Assembly: GCA_951812925.1 (NCBI GenBank)
Contig: OX638372.1
Span: 86,015,058-86,079,057 of the forward strand
Reading direction: 5' to 3'
Length of the DNA stretch: 64,000 nucleotides
DNA from: Calliopum simillimum
Taxonomy: Eukaryota; Arthropoda; Insecta; Diptera; Lauxaniidae
Part shown: positions 33,222-45,524 of the stretch, piece by piece
Layout: each line of letters begins with the position of its first letter
Numbering within the stretch: position 1 is the first letter of the stretch
Made by a program: the position numbers and the translations under genes
The notes under the pieces: generated by a model
The model's input: the letters and a program-made list of their open reading frames with translations, nothing else
What the model was told of the DNA's origin: nothing
The model's database searches: none

Positions 33222-33951
33222 GGGGCCGTCCATAAAGGACGTCACGGTTTGAGGGGGAGAGGGGGTCTAGCAAAATGTGACCATTTCTGACAGGGGGGGG
33301 AGAGGGTTCATGAAAATGTGACGTCCAGAATAATAATTCCAGTTGAGTATCTTTCCAGGCGAAAACTTTCCTATTCCATACGACTCATTTTTTCCATCAG
33401 TCCAAAAAGATCTGGAGTCGAGAATTTGTCAATCATGCCACATATATTTCGCTTCAAAGTAATGCTCCAGAGACACATAGTTTTGCACAAGACTAACAAG
33501 AAGTCGAGTAATGTTTTGACGAAAATTCGACCCATCAGAGTAGCAGCAGATCAAGTGGATTGGCTAGACGAGGAAAAGGAGAACAACGACGAATCGGAAA
33601 CCATTCCGATAAATTCAGCTGATATACATATGTTTTGAAAATCCGTGGCAAGAGATTTGAAAGAAAATTCGTCCGACTTGACTATTGTTTTTTTTTTTTT
33701 TTTTGAAATGTTATCATAAATAAATGTTTCTATTAATGGCTATGATTTCTATTTGTTTTTACAGATACGTATTGATTTATCAGATGCTATTGACAATATT
33801 AACCGCAACAATGTGTATTTTTCGATTATAATTTTGTGACGTGACATAGGGGGGTAGGGGTCTGGAAAAATGTGACCATTTGTGACATGAAGGGAGAGTG
33901 GGGGGTCCAAAAATCCTTTGAAAAACCGTGACGTCCTTTATGGACAGCCCC
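33222..33951. mobile_element. 730-bp MITE with TAA target duplication (PIF/Harbinger-type)
   Basis: Termini GGGGCCGTCCATAAAGGACG and, inverted at the right end, GGGGCTGTCCATAAAGGACG form TIRs of about 30 bp. A subterminal GGGGG-rich block with AAAATGTGACCATTT occurs at both ends. TAA flanks the element on both sides (33,219-33,221; 33,952-33,954). A 3-bp TAA duplication is typical of PIF/Harbinger. An internal 106-codon frame (33,318-33,638) is unrecognised and may be residual or chance. Confidence 0.85.
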
Positions 33952-33954
33952 TAA

Positions 33955-36900
33955 GGTGATTCGGTCTAATGTACATACATAGTAATATGAATGTCTATTT
34001 TCAAATTACTCATGATATGCAAGTCGTAACGAAACCACTTTCATGACTTTTCTGTAGCAAATTGTCTGAACTACAAAATTGCAAATCAAAATATTTTATA
34101 GCAATAACACTGACCGAGATATTTGCACCCGATATCTCATTAAGGCACGAAGTCTCAAGATTTGACTTGAACAAAAGTTTACATTGGAAGAACACCGACA
34201 AAAAAAAAACTCAGCCTTGATAGGTACTATGACGTATATGGGTCAACCAGCCGCTGGGTCTTAGTCTATAAGCAGTTTAAAGATACAAATTTTTTCAATT
34301 TTGGGCTTAGTGCACAGAACGAAAAACTTGTAACGTACTGTCTATTTAGTTTAAAAAAGTGACATATAAAACTGTTTTTAACGTTAGCCCACTGTAAAGC
34401 AATCGCGAATATTATAAAACAACAACAACGGCAGAATAATTGCATGCTGAATGTCGCAGTTATGGCGGTTGATATCGCGCACAGCATCCTTAAGTCAGGA
34501 TACACGTCGCTATGCTGCGTACATTCATTCATATGCATGCAATTTCTCGTTTTTGTTGTTGTTGTTGTGATTATTATTATTGCTTGAGTGGAAGAAATGA
34601 AAAAATGGAAATCAGACCGCCATTAAAAAATCATCATATCCTCTCATCAGCAATGAGAACGAGAACAAATTCGTCCTCGCAATTTTTTCTTTATATTTGA
34701 TTTCCGTTTTTTTTTTTTGCGTTTTTTTTTTTTTTTTGGTCCTTTAGTTTGTGCAATCGTCAACGTAATCATAAATGCGAACGAATGAATGAATGGAAGA
34801 AAAAGGTGTGTGTGTGAGAGAGAGGGAGATGAAGAAATGAAAAGGACTTGAATATGAAAAGAGGAAAATTATGCATATCCTTTTGTGTTGTTGTTAAGCG
34901 GCCAAATGGGGTGAGGTAAGGAGGAGGGTAGGCGACGCAGAAAAACTTCAGGTTGATTATGAGTAATTTTTTAGTAGTTGCTGTTGTTGTTGTTGTTGCT
35001 GTTGCATTGCAACGCTTGAGGACAGTTGCAATTTATTTACTTTACTTCCTAAGGATATAAAAGGATAAAAACGAAAAATGAGATGAAAAAAAAAATTGTT
35101 GAAAAGTTTATTTTTTTGCGCTTGAATGAGTAACGAGTTATTTGCACCAACTAACGAGTTACCAAATAGGTAGGGTGGTGATATGGAGGTTGGCAGTAGG
35201 GTATTTGGGTGACAGGCGTCGGACGTGTGTTGTGGGCGTTTTCTGTTCTGCTTTTTAAATTCAAAATCTCGTATTCTTTTGAATTTTTTGTATTTCCTTT
35301 TTCCAAATTAAATATTTTTTGAAGATTTTTTTTTTTTTCGCTTATATCTTTGCATATTTGCTGATAATAATTTTGTGATTTTATGATTATGAGCTGTGGG
35401 AATTGCAAAGTTTTGCCGCAGGATGAAAATTGGATTTTCTTTTTTTTCCTTATTGCTTTTGCATGGTTTTATATTCCTTTAAAATACTTACTTATGTTGA
35501 CATTTTATCCCTCACAGAATAAGAAAATTCAATTTAGAGTGCCTACATATAAAACAGTTATCTTCGAACCTGATATTTATTTCAGTCTGGAATTTATTTG
35601 AATCGCCTTATATTCACGGTTTCCTTTGACTTGAGCTCGATCACAACTAACGTCAATACGTTAACACTACTAGGATCATAGGGTCTGAACAAAAGTTCTA
35701 CAACAAATTTGATCCCTAGCTTGTCGTTTAATATGTTGTACCAGTTCGTTCCAGTTTTCGAGTTCCACCAAAGCGCTGATCAGCAAATTCCCTATTATCT
35801 ATTCTGATCGTATGGCCAATCTATTTGCATTGTATTTTCGTATCCAGACCAGACCATCATATTCTACTCAAAAAGACCTTAGAAATAAAAAATTACTGAA
35901 CCGAAATTACCGGAGTGAATTTTTAAAAACAGTTCGCTTTTTAAGATACGAGTTCGCATACCTTTATATTTAATTCCGTTTTAAGAGATGATGTCGTGTT
36001 CGAGAATAGCGTATCACCACTACTGACCATTAAAGACCAAGGCTAAAAAGCCAGACGAACACATGAGAATATATGGCGATCATACCATTTGAGACAAAAA
36101 TTTCGAGCCAGATTCGACCTCATCAAAAACCCAAACTAGAATGCATACATTTTGAATTGACTACAACAGTAAGGTGGAATTTTCGTCAGTGGGGAGTTGT
36201 CACCATTCTGACATGAAATTCAGGTAAAATTTATAAGTACCGTTTTTTTCTACTTGTGAGCTATACATAAGTATATAAACAAAGGTACCTGACAATAAGA
36301 TTCTATAACATTTTTTCAACCAACCCCAACTGCTTCAAGGGAGCACACAATTTAATTCAATTGTAAGAATTGTAAATAATTTAGCTTTCAGTTTTAATGA
36401 TTTCCTAATAGCTCCTCAGCCCAGTATTTTTTTTTTCTTTTTCAAAATAATAGCTATATATTCAGTTTTCAATAAGCAACCACCATCGAACAAACCACCC
36501 TAACAAGTAACGGTAGCAATCTTGAACATCTCTGCATGCAGCCCAAACAGCCACCCACTCGATTGAAATGAATTGCGGAATATGTTATTAAGATGAAATA
36601 TAATTTTCGCAACCCCTTCAAAAATATAAGAGTTTCTTTCTATGTGAAGTACAATTTTTTTCTTCTTTAATTTCAAATGTTATACCCAATGGAAATGCGT
36701 AAAACTGAAGCAGCGTTTCTTAAATGACGATCTTCCGAAGCACATTCCGGAACATGTAAATAAAATAAAAACTTTTCCATAATTGCAGTTTTTGGAATAC
36801 GCAACAATTATAATAATTACTAGTAACAACACGCATGTAAATGGTATGACCCTTAGTTCTAGTACTTCAAGAACTTTTGTTTTTTGAAAAAAGTTATGGA

Positions 36901-37700
36901 AACACTACAGCAAAAAATTATGCCCTCCAGCTATGCCTAGACTATATCTTTTGCTTAAGCGTTATTCAAATTATTAAACGTTAAAATTTTTTTTTTCATT
37001 TTTCATTCTCAGCTTTATTGATGAAATGACGAGGTTTTCCAGGATATTAACGTTACGTTAATGAGGACGATTATGTTGCAGCTGAAGGACTAGGTACGTT
37101 ATATGATGAGTGATGATGATGATGAGTTTGCGTTAACAAAAGTGTTTGGGGGCTAAGTTGGGTGACTGAATTTCATCGTTTCAAATTACTTGCCAGTGTA
37201 TTCAATCACTTCAGTTAATGCAAATTTCAAATTGAGTGCTGCTCAAGCGTCAAGTCATCGTCCTTTTTTGCTTCATTGAATGTGAAATTTTTTGATTTTC
37301 AACTTTCATTCGTAGTTGGAAAAATTTTTCCATAATAATAATCATCATCATAATAATGTTGTGAATGATGGCGTCGGTGGTACCTGAATTTTATGATGTA
37401 TAATGAATGAGTTTGAGTTGTTGTATGTAGGTACTTAAGTGGTATATAAAAAATTCCACCAACAGTTTAAGGACACTACAATTAAGTTTGGGGGAAAACA
37501 TTTTCAAAAGCAATGAGGATCACTTGTTATCAATATGATGACGACAATAACAAGTAGGGTAAAATATTTATGTAAACAATCATGCAAAATAGAAAAAACT
37601 TAGAAATTCGTAGTTAAATTGTTTGAATTTTTGTTGACCTGATAGAAAATTATAGACTTTGAAGTCAGGGAAAAAATTTATATGTATACAATTTATCCTA
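33955..37700. other. Unique sequence with microsatellites, no gene supported
   Basis: It contains (GTT)n tracts at about 34,552-34,571 and 34,978-35,005, a GAGAGAG run near 34,815, poly-T, and a GATGATGAT run near 37,110. It resembles fly intronic DNA. Short frames here (for example 35,383-35,601, with hydrophobic stretches) lack homology I can recognise. Confidence 0.5.
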
Positions 37701-37701
37701 T

Positions 37702-37812
37702 GGGGGTTATCGTGAATCAAGATTCCAGGGGAATTTTCTTAAACTGCAATAGAGAATGCACGGCAGTCTGAGAAAATTCCCCGGGAATATTTATTCACGA
37801 TCAGTCTCCATA
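37702..37812. repeat. Short palindromic MITE-like repeat E1
   Basis: The sequence around CTGCAATAGAGAATGCACGG is flanked by inverted GAGAAAATTCCCCGG-type arms and outer CGTGAAT(C/A) ends. The same core, in reverse orientation, forms the centre of the repeat at 48,980-49,203. Confidence 0.7.
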
Positions 37813-38554
37813 CAAAAAAAAAGCTTACCTTCAGAATATGTAGGAAAATTTTTTTTTGGACAACTCTTAAAACAGCCAAAACGCTATTTTTTCCATAACT
37901 TCGGCAGGTGATGTCTTTATCTTTGTAGAGTGCATAATTAGGCCTATATTTTTTTCTTATATTATTTGGACCTTCAAAATCAAATTCGACTAGTAAGACC
38001 TAGTTTCTTCGGTTCGTATCCCCTTTAAATGCCATTTTTTTTTTATAAAATTTAGGCTAAAGTCAAGCGTTGCTCCCAGAACCCAATTTGGTTTAAACCA
38101 AGCTTTTCTTGTTAAAGGTATAATTTTGACAAAAAATGTTTAATCAAAAAGTGTCGCTCGGACTTGGTTTTGGAGATATGGTCATCGGAAGATCGGGATA
38201 TAGCTTTTATAAAAACCGATATAAGTTCTGAATCCCTTGATGGATTTCAAAAATATTGATGTTATATGAAAGATATTTTAATTGGCTACAAAACTATTCT
38301 CAAAAAGTTTTAAATCCAAGCTATGGTTTTCAAGATATGGTGATTTTGTGAAAATTTTGACCAGTTTTTTTTTAAAAAACTATAATAAATTAAAAAAATA
38401 CCTTAATAACCTATAGCTGTGGTAACAAAATATGGTAGCCTTATCTACTTTCCTTCATAAAGTATTCCATTTAAAGCTGAATTTGCATCATTAGGGCATT
38501 TTTTATAGAAAAACAAAAATTAAACTAAAGAAATTTTCATGAAATTTAGCAAAT

Positions 38555-38995
38555 ATTACAACAACAACACCACCACTAACAAAAACTGCGCTAACAAAAA
38601 CAACAACACCACAACCACTAACAACAACAACAATGTCTCAGAGAGACCATCCTATTGGGAGGCCAGGAATAGCAACCTTGACGACAATATCTGGCCTGGC
38701 ATTCGAGTCGTTACAATTACAACAACGACATCACCATTAACAAATACAATGACACCACTATCCACAACAACAGCAACAATGCAACCAACAACAACACTCA
38801 CAAAACAAAAAAACAACACTAACAACAACAACAACACCACTAACAACAACAAGAACAACACCAACAACAACACTCACAAAACAAAAAACACAACACTAAC
38901 AACAACAACACTACTAGCAACAACAACATCAATAACACTAACAAAACAACAAAACTACTACTAACAACAACAACACCACTATCAACCACAACAAA
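38555..38995. repeat. (CAA/ACA)n imperfect microsatellite tract
   Basis: Long runs of ACAACAACA with CTA/ACT variants, interrupted by about 90 bp of unique sequence (38,640-38,730). The frame it creates (Asn/Thr-rich, 141 codons) is a by-product. Confidence 0.85.
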
Positions 38996-39187
38996 ATGAA
39001 AATGTTTATTCAAAAATGTGAGGTTTACTACTAATTTTTATTACAAAAGAGAAAAATTGTTTTTAAAAATTTCGCGCGAAATTTTTAATAACAATTTTTC
39101 GCCTGCGGCGCTTTCTTTTTTATAAATTTTTGCAAATCATTCAGTCAGGTTATATAACTGATTACAAAAATAAGGTCTTAACCCCCT

Positions 39188-39432
39188 AACGGTGAACCAC
39201 TCAATTTCTTTTAAAGATCCAGTAACTGATGACCACACAAATACGATTGAGGGTCTGTGGCGATATGTCAAAAACGCTTTGCATGTATTTAAAAGAAGAA
39301 AATGATTTTACGAAGGATATATTGCAAAATTCATGTTCCTTAAAAAGTGAAAAGCAGAGGGAGTTGAGCCAATGGAGGATTTTTTTAAATATGAGGAAGA
39401 ATAGCATAAAGTTGATGATAATGTTGTAGGTG
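39188..39432 (+). pseudogene. Merlin-type (ISXO2-like DDE) transposase 3' fragment
   Basis: One frame reads NHSISFKDPVTDDHTNTIEG, LWRYVKNALHVFKRRK, stop (TGA), FYEGYIAKFMFLKK, stop (TGA), KAEGVEPMEDFF. The HTNTIEGLWR block with a following Y-(L/I)-AKFMFLKK is diagnostic of IS1016/Merlin-like transposases and contains the third catalytic Glu. Two in-frame TGA codons and loss of the N-terminal two thirds make it nonfunctional. Confidence 0.85.
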
Positions 39433-40150
39433 AAGACATCTTACAAAAAAAATAAAAATTTTAATTCTACTATTTTTTTTTTTTTTTGGAAAAACCTTAC
39501 AAATATAGGAAATCAGATACAAATGGCATAGTTAACAAAAGAAAATATATTGGCCTTTCATATTTTGTTACTAAAATAATGGATTGATGAGACATTTTTT
39601 GGAAAAAAATAGTGTTTTTTTAAAAAAATCTGGTCAAAATTATCTTAAAATCGCCATATATCGAAACCGAAAACTCGGATTTAAGACTTTTGTGCACTAA
39701 TTTGGTAGCTAGTTATAATACCTTTCATATGACACCAAAATTTTTAATATCCATCAAGGGACTCAGAACTTATACTTGTTTTCATAAAAGCTATATCCCG
39801 ATCTTCCGATTGCTATATCTCCGAAACCAGATCTGAGCGACACTTTTTGTTTTCGCTGTTGTTGTTGTAATTAATTTCCAAAGCCATATCTTGGCAAAAA
39901 AAAAAAATTTGGCTTTGGGAGCAACGCTTGACTTGTTCCAAAATTTAAGTCTTCAAAAATATATTTACGTTTTACCCAAAATGTGGTAATTAAGGCTCAA
40001 TTTAGCCCTTTACAACGATATATGTATAATTCTCAAACATCAGACTACACCTGCTGAAGTTATGAAAAAAAAAAAACGATTTTGCCTATTTTTAGAGTGG
40101 TCAAAAAAAAAATTTTGTTTTTTAGGTACTCTCAATGTAAGTTTTCAAAT

Positions 40151-40735
40151 AAGAAGCGGTCTTTCCAATTGTATTTTCATCGACCCGGCCTACTATACAT
40201 ACCTACTATTAGAAATCGATTTGTTTGCGTAAATAGCAAAATAGTTATCGTAAAATTTAACTTTTGAAAAAATAAGAAAAATTAACGACAGTTTTCAAAT
40301 AAATGAGTATTATGGTAAGGCAGTGGCTTTGTTCAAAGCTGACATTTCTCTGCCAGCATATGATTACATAAAATAAATTTTGTGAAAATCTCTGCAAAAT
40401 ATTGTAATTGAAGCGTACTATCTTTATAAAAAATATAAATTAAATAGAAATAGAAGAATTAGGACAAAAGAAATATATATGTATGTACAAGAGACGAACG
40501 TGAAATCATGGATACTTCTACAAAGCGTACCAGATAATTAAACGCAAAGATGATATGGGTGATTCTAAGATAACTGTACTTTTTGTGTCCTCTGGCGATT
40601 TCACCTATACATCAGGCTTTTTTTTCACAAAAAATTACGCTATAAGTTAGAAACTATGTTTTTCTAATAGAGCGGATCAATTTTACCACCAAGTAATTAT
40701 CGGTCTACTGTGAAAGTTTGGAAATACACCCCAAA
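40151..40735. other. No gene seen
   Basis: AT-rich DNA between the foldback at 37.8-40.2 kb and the GTCACAAACGTGGCA motif cluster. No recognisable content. Confidence 0.45.
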
Positions 40736-40736
40736 T

Positions 40737-42452
40737 GTCACAAACGTGTCCTACCCCTACTTTTTATACACAAAACGATGAATAACGACCTAAAAACGGT
40801 TAGAACAGAAAACAAGTTACTACACATATTAAGAAAATACTTAAGGCTACAATATTCTGAGCTCATCTGCAGTTCTAAATAAATTTTAGAGCGCACAATT
40901 TCGAATTGAAAACTGTCGCCTAGTTTTGGAAAAAAAAATTTCTTGAAAGCATTATGCTACTACTGCATGGTACTACTGTACTGGTACTACTTAATAGATT
41001 GCGATACATATGCATTAATTCTGATCACTTTCCATCACCCAAAGGTCATCATGTCCAGACGCGTCCAAAAAGAAATCCGTTTGCGTTTTATAGAGCAGTT
41101 TATAAACAAAAACAGTTTTTTTTTTTAAATTATGGTCACAAACGTGGCACACGGCACTCCCAGGTAGTACATTCTATTTAATGCATAAAACAATTTTTTT
41201 GTAGGATTTGCAGACATGACCCCAAATTCTTTCGGGAAAATCTTGTACTCAAAGGCGTGCTTTACAATGAGCGATAAACTACAAAAATGTCACAAACGTG
41301 GCGCATCAAAAATGTCACAAACGTGGCACTTTTTATCAGTCTGCAAAAAACATATTTCGATATAAAGTTTGAGTATACAGATGTTTAGTTGAAGGCTATT
41401 AATTATGTTTTTAATACAAAAATTTTTCTACACCATCAAAATCCTGAGTTATCCTTCCTCAAAAGTGAAAAAATCACTGTTTTGACATCTAATTAAAGCT
41501 ATAGAACAAAAGCAACAACAAGTAAAATTAATTTTTGTCAATGGAGCCAAATTTATTGTCAACAAGACATAGTTTACTGTTTTTCAATTGGATTTCCAGC
41601 TTCCGAGTTATAAGCGTTTAAAGTAAGGATATCTTTCGATAACATACAAAGGATTTTTCGAGACCGAAAAGTTACAAAAAATCAAGTTTTATTATTTTTA
41701 TCAATAACATATTTAATTACAAAAATTTCGTGACCTTGCAGACCATAATCGCTTGAAAAATGACAGTTCTATGCTAGATTTAGTGAATGACCCTACTAAA
41801 CTATTGCAAATTGACAGAATCAAAATTTAATCTGTTCATTCACTAAATCTACAATAGAGCCTTATTTTTTCATTCGATTTTAGTCTGCAAGGGCTTAAAA
41901 TTTTTGTGATAAAATATATTTTTGATAAAAATAATAAAACTTACCATTTTTGTTAATTTTTCGGTCCAGAAAATCCTTTTTGTGTTATTGAGAGGTATCC
42001 TTTTTTTAAAGGCTTATAACTCGGAAACTGGGAATCCAATTGAAAAACGGTAAATTATATCTTGTTGATAATAAATCCATTGACAAAAATTAATTTAACT
42101 TGTTGTTTTTATTAAGTAGATGTCAAAACTGTGATTTTTTCACTTTTGAGCAAGGATATCTAAGGATATTGATGTAAAAAAAAAATCAAGATCAGATTCC
42201 TTACTAGGAGATTCTAATCCACCATAAACGGCTATAAAAACAGAGGACAGGAAACCTTAGTTGATCTTTAGGGCGGTAGGGTATAAAAAAAATGGACCAC
42301 TGGAGACATAACACCGTCGCAAAATTAGTCTTGAAGTGTAAATTTGTCATTATATGCAATATATCTTTCATCAAAACGCTTCAAAACCATAATTTTTCCA
42401 TACAGTTGCTAAAATGTCACAAACGTGGCAATTTGGTCACAAACGTGGCAGC
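40737..42452. repeat. Six interspersed copies of GTCACAAACGTGGCA
   Basis: The motif (T/G)GTCACAAACGTG(G/T)C occurs at about 40,737, 41,133, 41,287, 41,313, 42,414 and 42,434, all on the plus strand, with non-repeated sequence between. Copies lie on both sides of the foldback at 41.4-42.2 kb. This suggests one larger element carrying subterminal motif repeats, into which the foldback inserted, or a shared regulatory motif. Confidence 0.7.
41440..42165. mobile_element. Foldback element A2
   Basis: Diverged inverted arms (41,440-41,810 and 41,845-42,165) surround a centre of about 35 bp. Shared arm blocks include TTTTCAATTGGATTTCCAG, TTTAGTGAATGA and TCAAAACTGTGATTTTTTCAC with its complement. 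The innermost 120 bp of each arm (TGACAGTTCTATGCTAGATT) resembles foldback A1 at 11-12.8 kb. It is older and more diverged than A1. No ORF. Confidence 0.75.
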
Positions 42453-42639
42453 AAAATTTTTTTATTTCGACCTCAAAGCCAAAAATTCACACTTGTAGTT
42501 GATCTACTTAAAAGGTGAGTTTTAAGAGCGTGGTTACACAAGATAGCATGAAGAAACTTGCAAAAATCCAAAAAAATATCTGCCAATTTTACAACTCGAA
42601 AAAGCACAGTTATCTAAGAATCACCCATATGAAATTTAG

Positions 42640-43056
42640 AAAAATTACACGAATAAGTGTAGATACTTTTGAACTTGGCTAAGTTATTCCAGAAAAGCTT
42701 AACGAAATCATCTCGAAGACAACCCATTGAACCAGAATGCAGATTGGTATTAACGCTGATGTACTTGCAAATTGCAAATGCTTGCTTGGAATTTTCGACT
42801 TGGAGTAGAAACTGTGCGCAGAATAATTTTGGTAGGTTGTATTGATGGTAAACATATAAGGATACGATGCCCTCCACGTTGTGGCTCCATTTATTATAAT
42901 TACAAAAAATACTTCAGCATTGTTTTATTGGCCGCATATGACCATAATTATTGTTTTACTGTAGTGAACATTGGGTCTTATGGCAGTCAGAGTGATGGAG
43001 GTATATTACAATGTTGTGAAACTACCAGTAAATCGCCTGCTGCCCAAAAATCTTAG
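42640..43056 (+). pseudogene. PIF/Harbinger transposase, 5' and middle part
   Basis: An N-terminal helical region in broken frames (ISVDTFEL, VIPEKLNEIISK, then RLGVETVRRII) is followed by an intact stretch with GCIDGKHIRIRCPP (first catalytic Asp), YNYKKYFSIVLLAAYDHNY, and VNIGSYGSQSDGGILQ (second Asp region). The sequence then departs from the family near 43,030. The missing C-terminal piece is found 2.5 kb downstream. Stops in the N-terminal part show it is dead. Confidence 0.85.
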
Positions 43057-45510
43057 AATGCCACAGTGGTTGTTTGCTTGGTGTAAATAGGGGTAGAAAT
43101 TTTAAGCGTCAATAAAGAAAAATTGACTATATGATCCTTCAGCTACTACCGCGTGCACCTTGCTTATCCCGGAGCTTCAGTGTTGTAGGTTCGTTTTTAT
43201 TATAGCTGAGAGGACTCGCAAACAACTGCACAGTCTAGTAGTCCCAACTAGAAAATTTGTGCACACGAAAAGAAAAAAAAAATACAGAACCAGATTCACA
43301 AATTAAGGGAAACTATTTTTATTTCACACCTGTTATTATGTCATGAAACCAAAAAATCTAAATATGTGGTAGCTGAATGATATTTTGGCTAACCTGGACC
43401 CACCCTATTCCTTTGGTTTTTATAAGCTGGTACTAAAAACCCCATTATTTCACCCACACAACCGAACTAAATAATTTCGGACCACAAAATTTTCTTTAAT
43501 TTAGTTCATTATAATTTTTATTTAACTTTAATTAATTAAAAATAAATCTTATTATTAGACATTTGTTTTTACGGAAAAAAAAACAATGTTAAGCAAAAAA
43601 AAAATTAAAAAAAAAAACGAAAAAATTTGTTTTAGCAATTTTGTTGCAATTATGTTTTTTTAACGCTCATTTTCCCCTTTACCGATATGTCTTATTGTAG
43701 TTGTAAGTTTTGTTTTCTTTATATAAGTAAAGTAATTTTGGGTTAAATCTGTTTATAGTTTTTTTTTTATGTTTTATATGTATACATACATGTATTTTTA
43801 TGTATATGTATATATATATATTTCGTTTTAAATTCGTTTCTATCGATTAATGAAATATATATGTATACATATGCTTATAATTCCAATTATATAAATTCAA
43901 CAGACGGAAAATTAAAACACTTACAGCTTTTTTTTGATTTTTAATCTGCCTGGAACAAATCTATAGAAGGCCTTCGATGAACTGCTGCAGCTGACGCTAT
44001 GAAAAGTTTTATTTTAATTATTTTATAATGTTTCATTTAATTCCTTCACTTTACATTATTTTGCACAATATATAACTTTTAGTTTTAGTTTTTTTTTCAA
44101 TTGAAACCTTTAGATTATTTTTTTTCTTTTTGCTTTTCTTTTTATAAACAAAAATTCCCAAAAATGGATTTCAATATATGTGCCTATAGCAATGCAAATT
44201 TACAAAATGTTTAATGTTTTTATAACTAATAACGCGCGGCTTATCGCCAAACCGGTACTAACAACTAGAGCTTGGAATGCAAATAATTCAAGCGGTATTT
44301 CTGTAATTTACAAAACAAAGAGGCAATTTACATATGTACTTTGTTTTGCTTTTATGTTTCATATATGTTTATTACAGAAATAAATCTTGGGACAAAATTT
44401 AAGTTTGGGACAAACTGTAATTTTGTTTTGTTTTTCTTGAATTTTTCTCTGTTTTTCTTTATTTGCAATTTGGTATTTAAATTTCAGAATGACTCTTTTG
44501 ATTAATTTTTTTTAAGAGAAAAAAATCTATCAAAGTGAAAAACTGAATTTATGCTTTCTATTTTATTTTTTTTTTTTCTCTTTAATTTACTATTAATTTT
44601 TAACTCGATTTAAAGTTAAGAGTAAGCAAATTTCTTATTTAAAGAGCAAAATTATTTATATATTAGCATTTTTTTTCTCGATTATTTTTTTTTTCTTTCT
44701 TAAAATAATTGAGATTGATTTTTTTTTTTTTTTTTTCTGAACGAAATTATATGAAATTTTATATATATATATCGAATTATATGTTACGATTTCAGCATAG
44801 GAAATTATGTAAACCTGGCCGGAACTGGTATTAAAGAAAAATCTGCTGCTTTCAATAAAAATACAATTTTGGAGTGTAGATCTTCTGAAAACTTCTCGTT
44901 TTGGCAATATTGAAGACTTCTGCCGGAGTTCAGTTTTTTTTCCTTTTTGATTGTTCAAACAGCACTCTTTCTCAGATTTAGCAAATAGGCTGCTATCTAC
45001 TTTGACGAAATGTCGACCAAATACGAGTATAGTATATTGATTTAAAATCGTTCATACGATTATTTAAAAAAAATTAACCGATTTTATATTAACTTTTATT
45101 AACTTTGTGTAACTTTATTTTAAATAAAAAATGTATGTCTTTCGAATACGTGCTGAGGGTTTGATTTCTCGATCAGAAAAGAAAGATGACTTCTCCAGCG
45201 GAAACTAATATTGTCCCTCACGTGTCTATCGAAAAATTTTAAGTTTATCGATACTACTTTCTTAGAACATAATCGAAATAAACATTGCAGAAAACCTTGC
45301 TTTTGTGTTATGTTACACTATAATCAATGAGGATACCAGATCGTGGGAATTCTTAATGAAAATTAAAAATTTCATTTTTGAAATTTTTGACTTTAAAAAT
45401 AAAAAATAAAAAAATATTATAGTTAAGGCAACCCAGTACAACAAGCCAGTGTGTTCGGTAGCAAGATTTTAAATAATGCAATAAATTTTCCAAAAAGCAG
45501 TGTTATTCCA
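43057..45510. other. AT-rich interval splitting the Harbinger transposase
   Basis: Highly AT-rich with poly-T/A runs and TATATA tracts (43,790-43,880). No ORF or TIR was recognised. It is presumably later insertion(s) into the Harbinger gene. Confidence 0.45.
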
Positions 45511-45524
45511 CCAAATATAAATTT

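Larger units (their letters stand above)
37840..40150. mobile_element. Foldback structure F with Merlin-like remnant in the centre
   Basis: The left arm (about 37,860-38,400) is the diverged reverse complement of the right arm (about 39,590-40,110). Shared blocks read CATCAAGGGA(C/T)TCAGAACTTAT, AAAGCTATATCCCGATCTTCC and GGGAGCAACGCTTGAC on the right arm. The 1.2-kb middle holds a CAA microsatellite and a decayed Merlin-type transposase end. Whether the arms and the transposase belong to one element or the transposase lies in a composite is not settled. Both ends fade out without a clear duplication. Confidence 0.7.

Noticed and set aside
33318..33638. 106-codon frame in the TAA-flanked MITE
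   Set aside because: No recognisable domain; kept only as a note under the MITE.
35383..35601. Hydrophobic 72-codon frame
   Set aside because: Phe-rich from a poly-T tract; no splice or homology support.
38539..38964. 141-codon Asn/Thr-rich frame
   Set aside because: It is translated CAA/ACA microsatellite; codon content is dictated by the repeat.
44656..44958. 100-codon minus-strand Lys/Ile-rich frame
   Set aside because: Composition follows poly-A/T; no domain.
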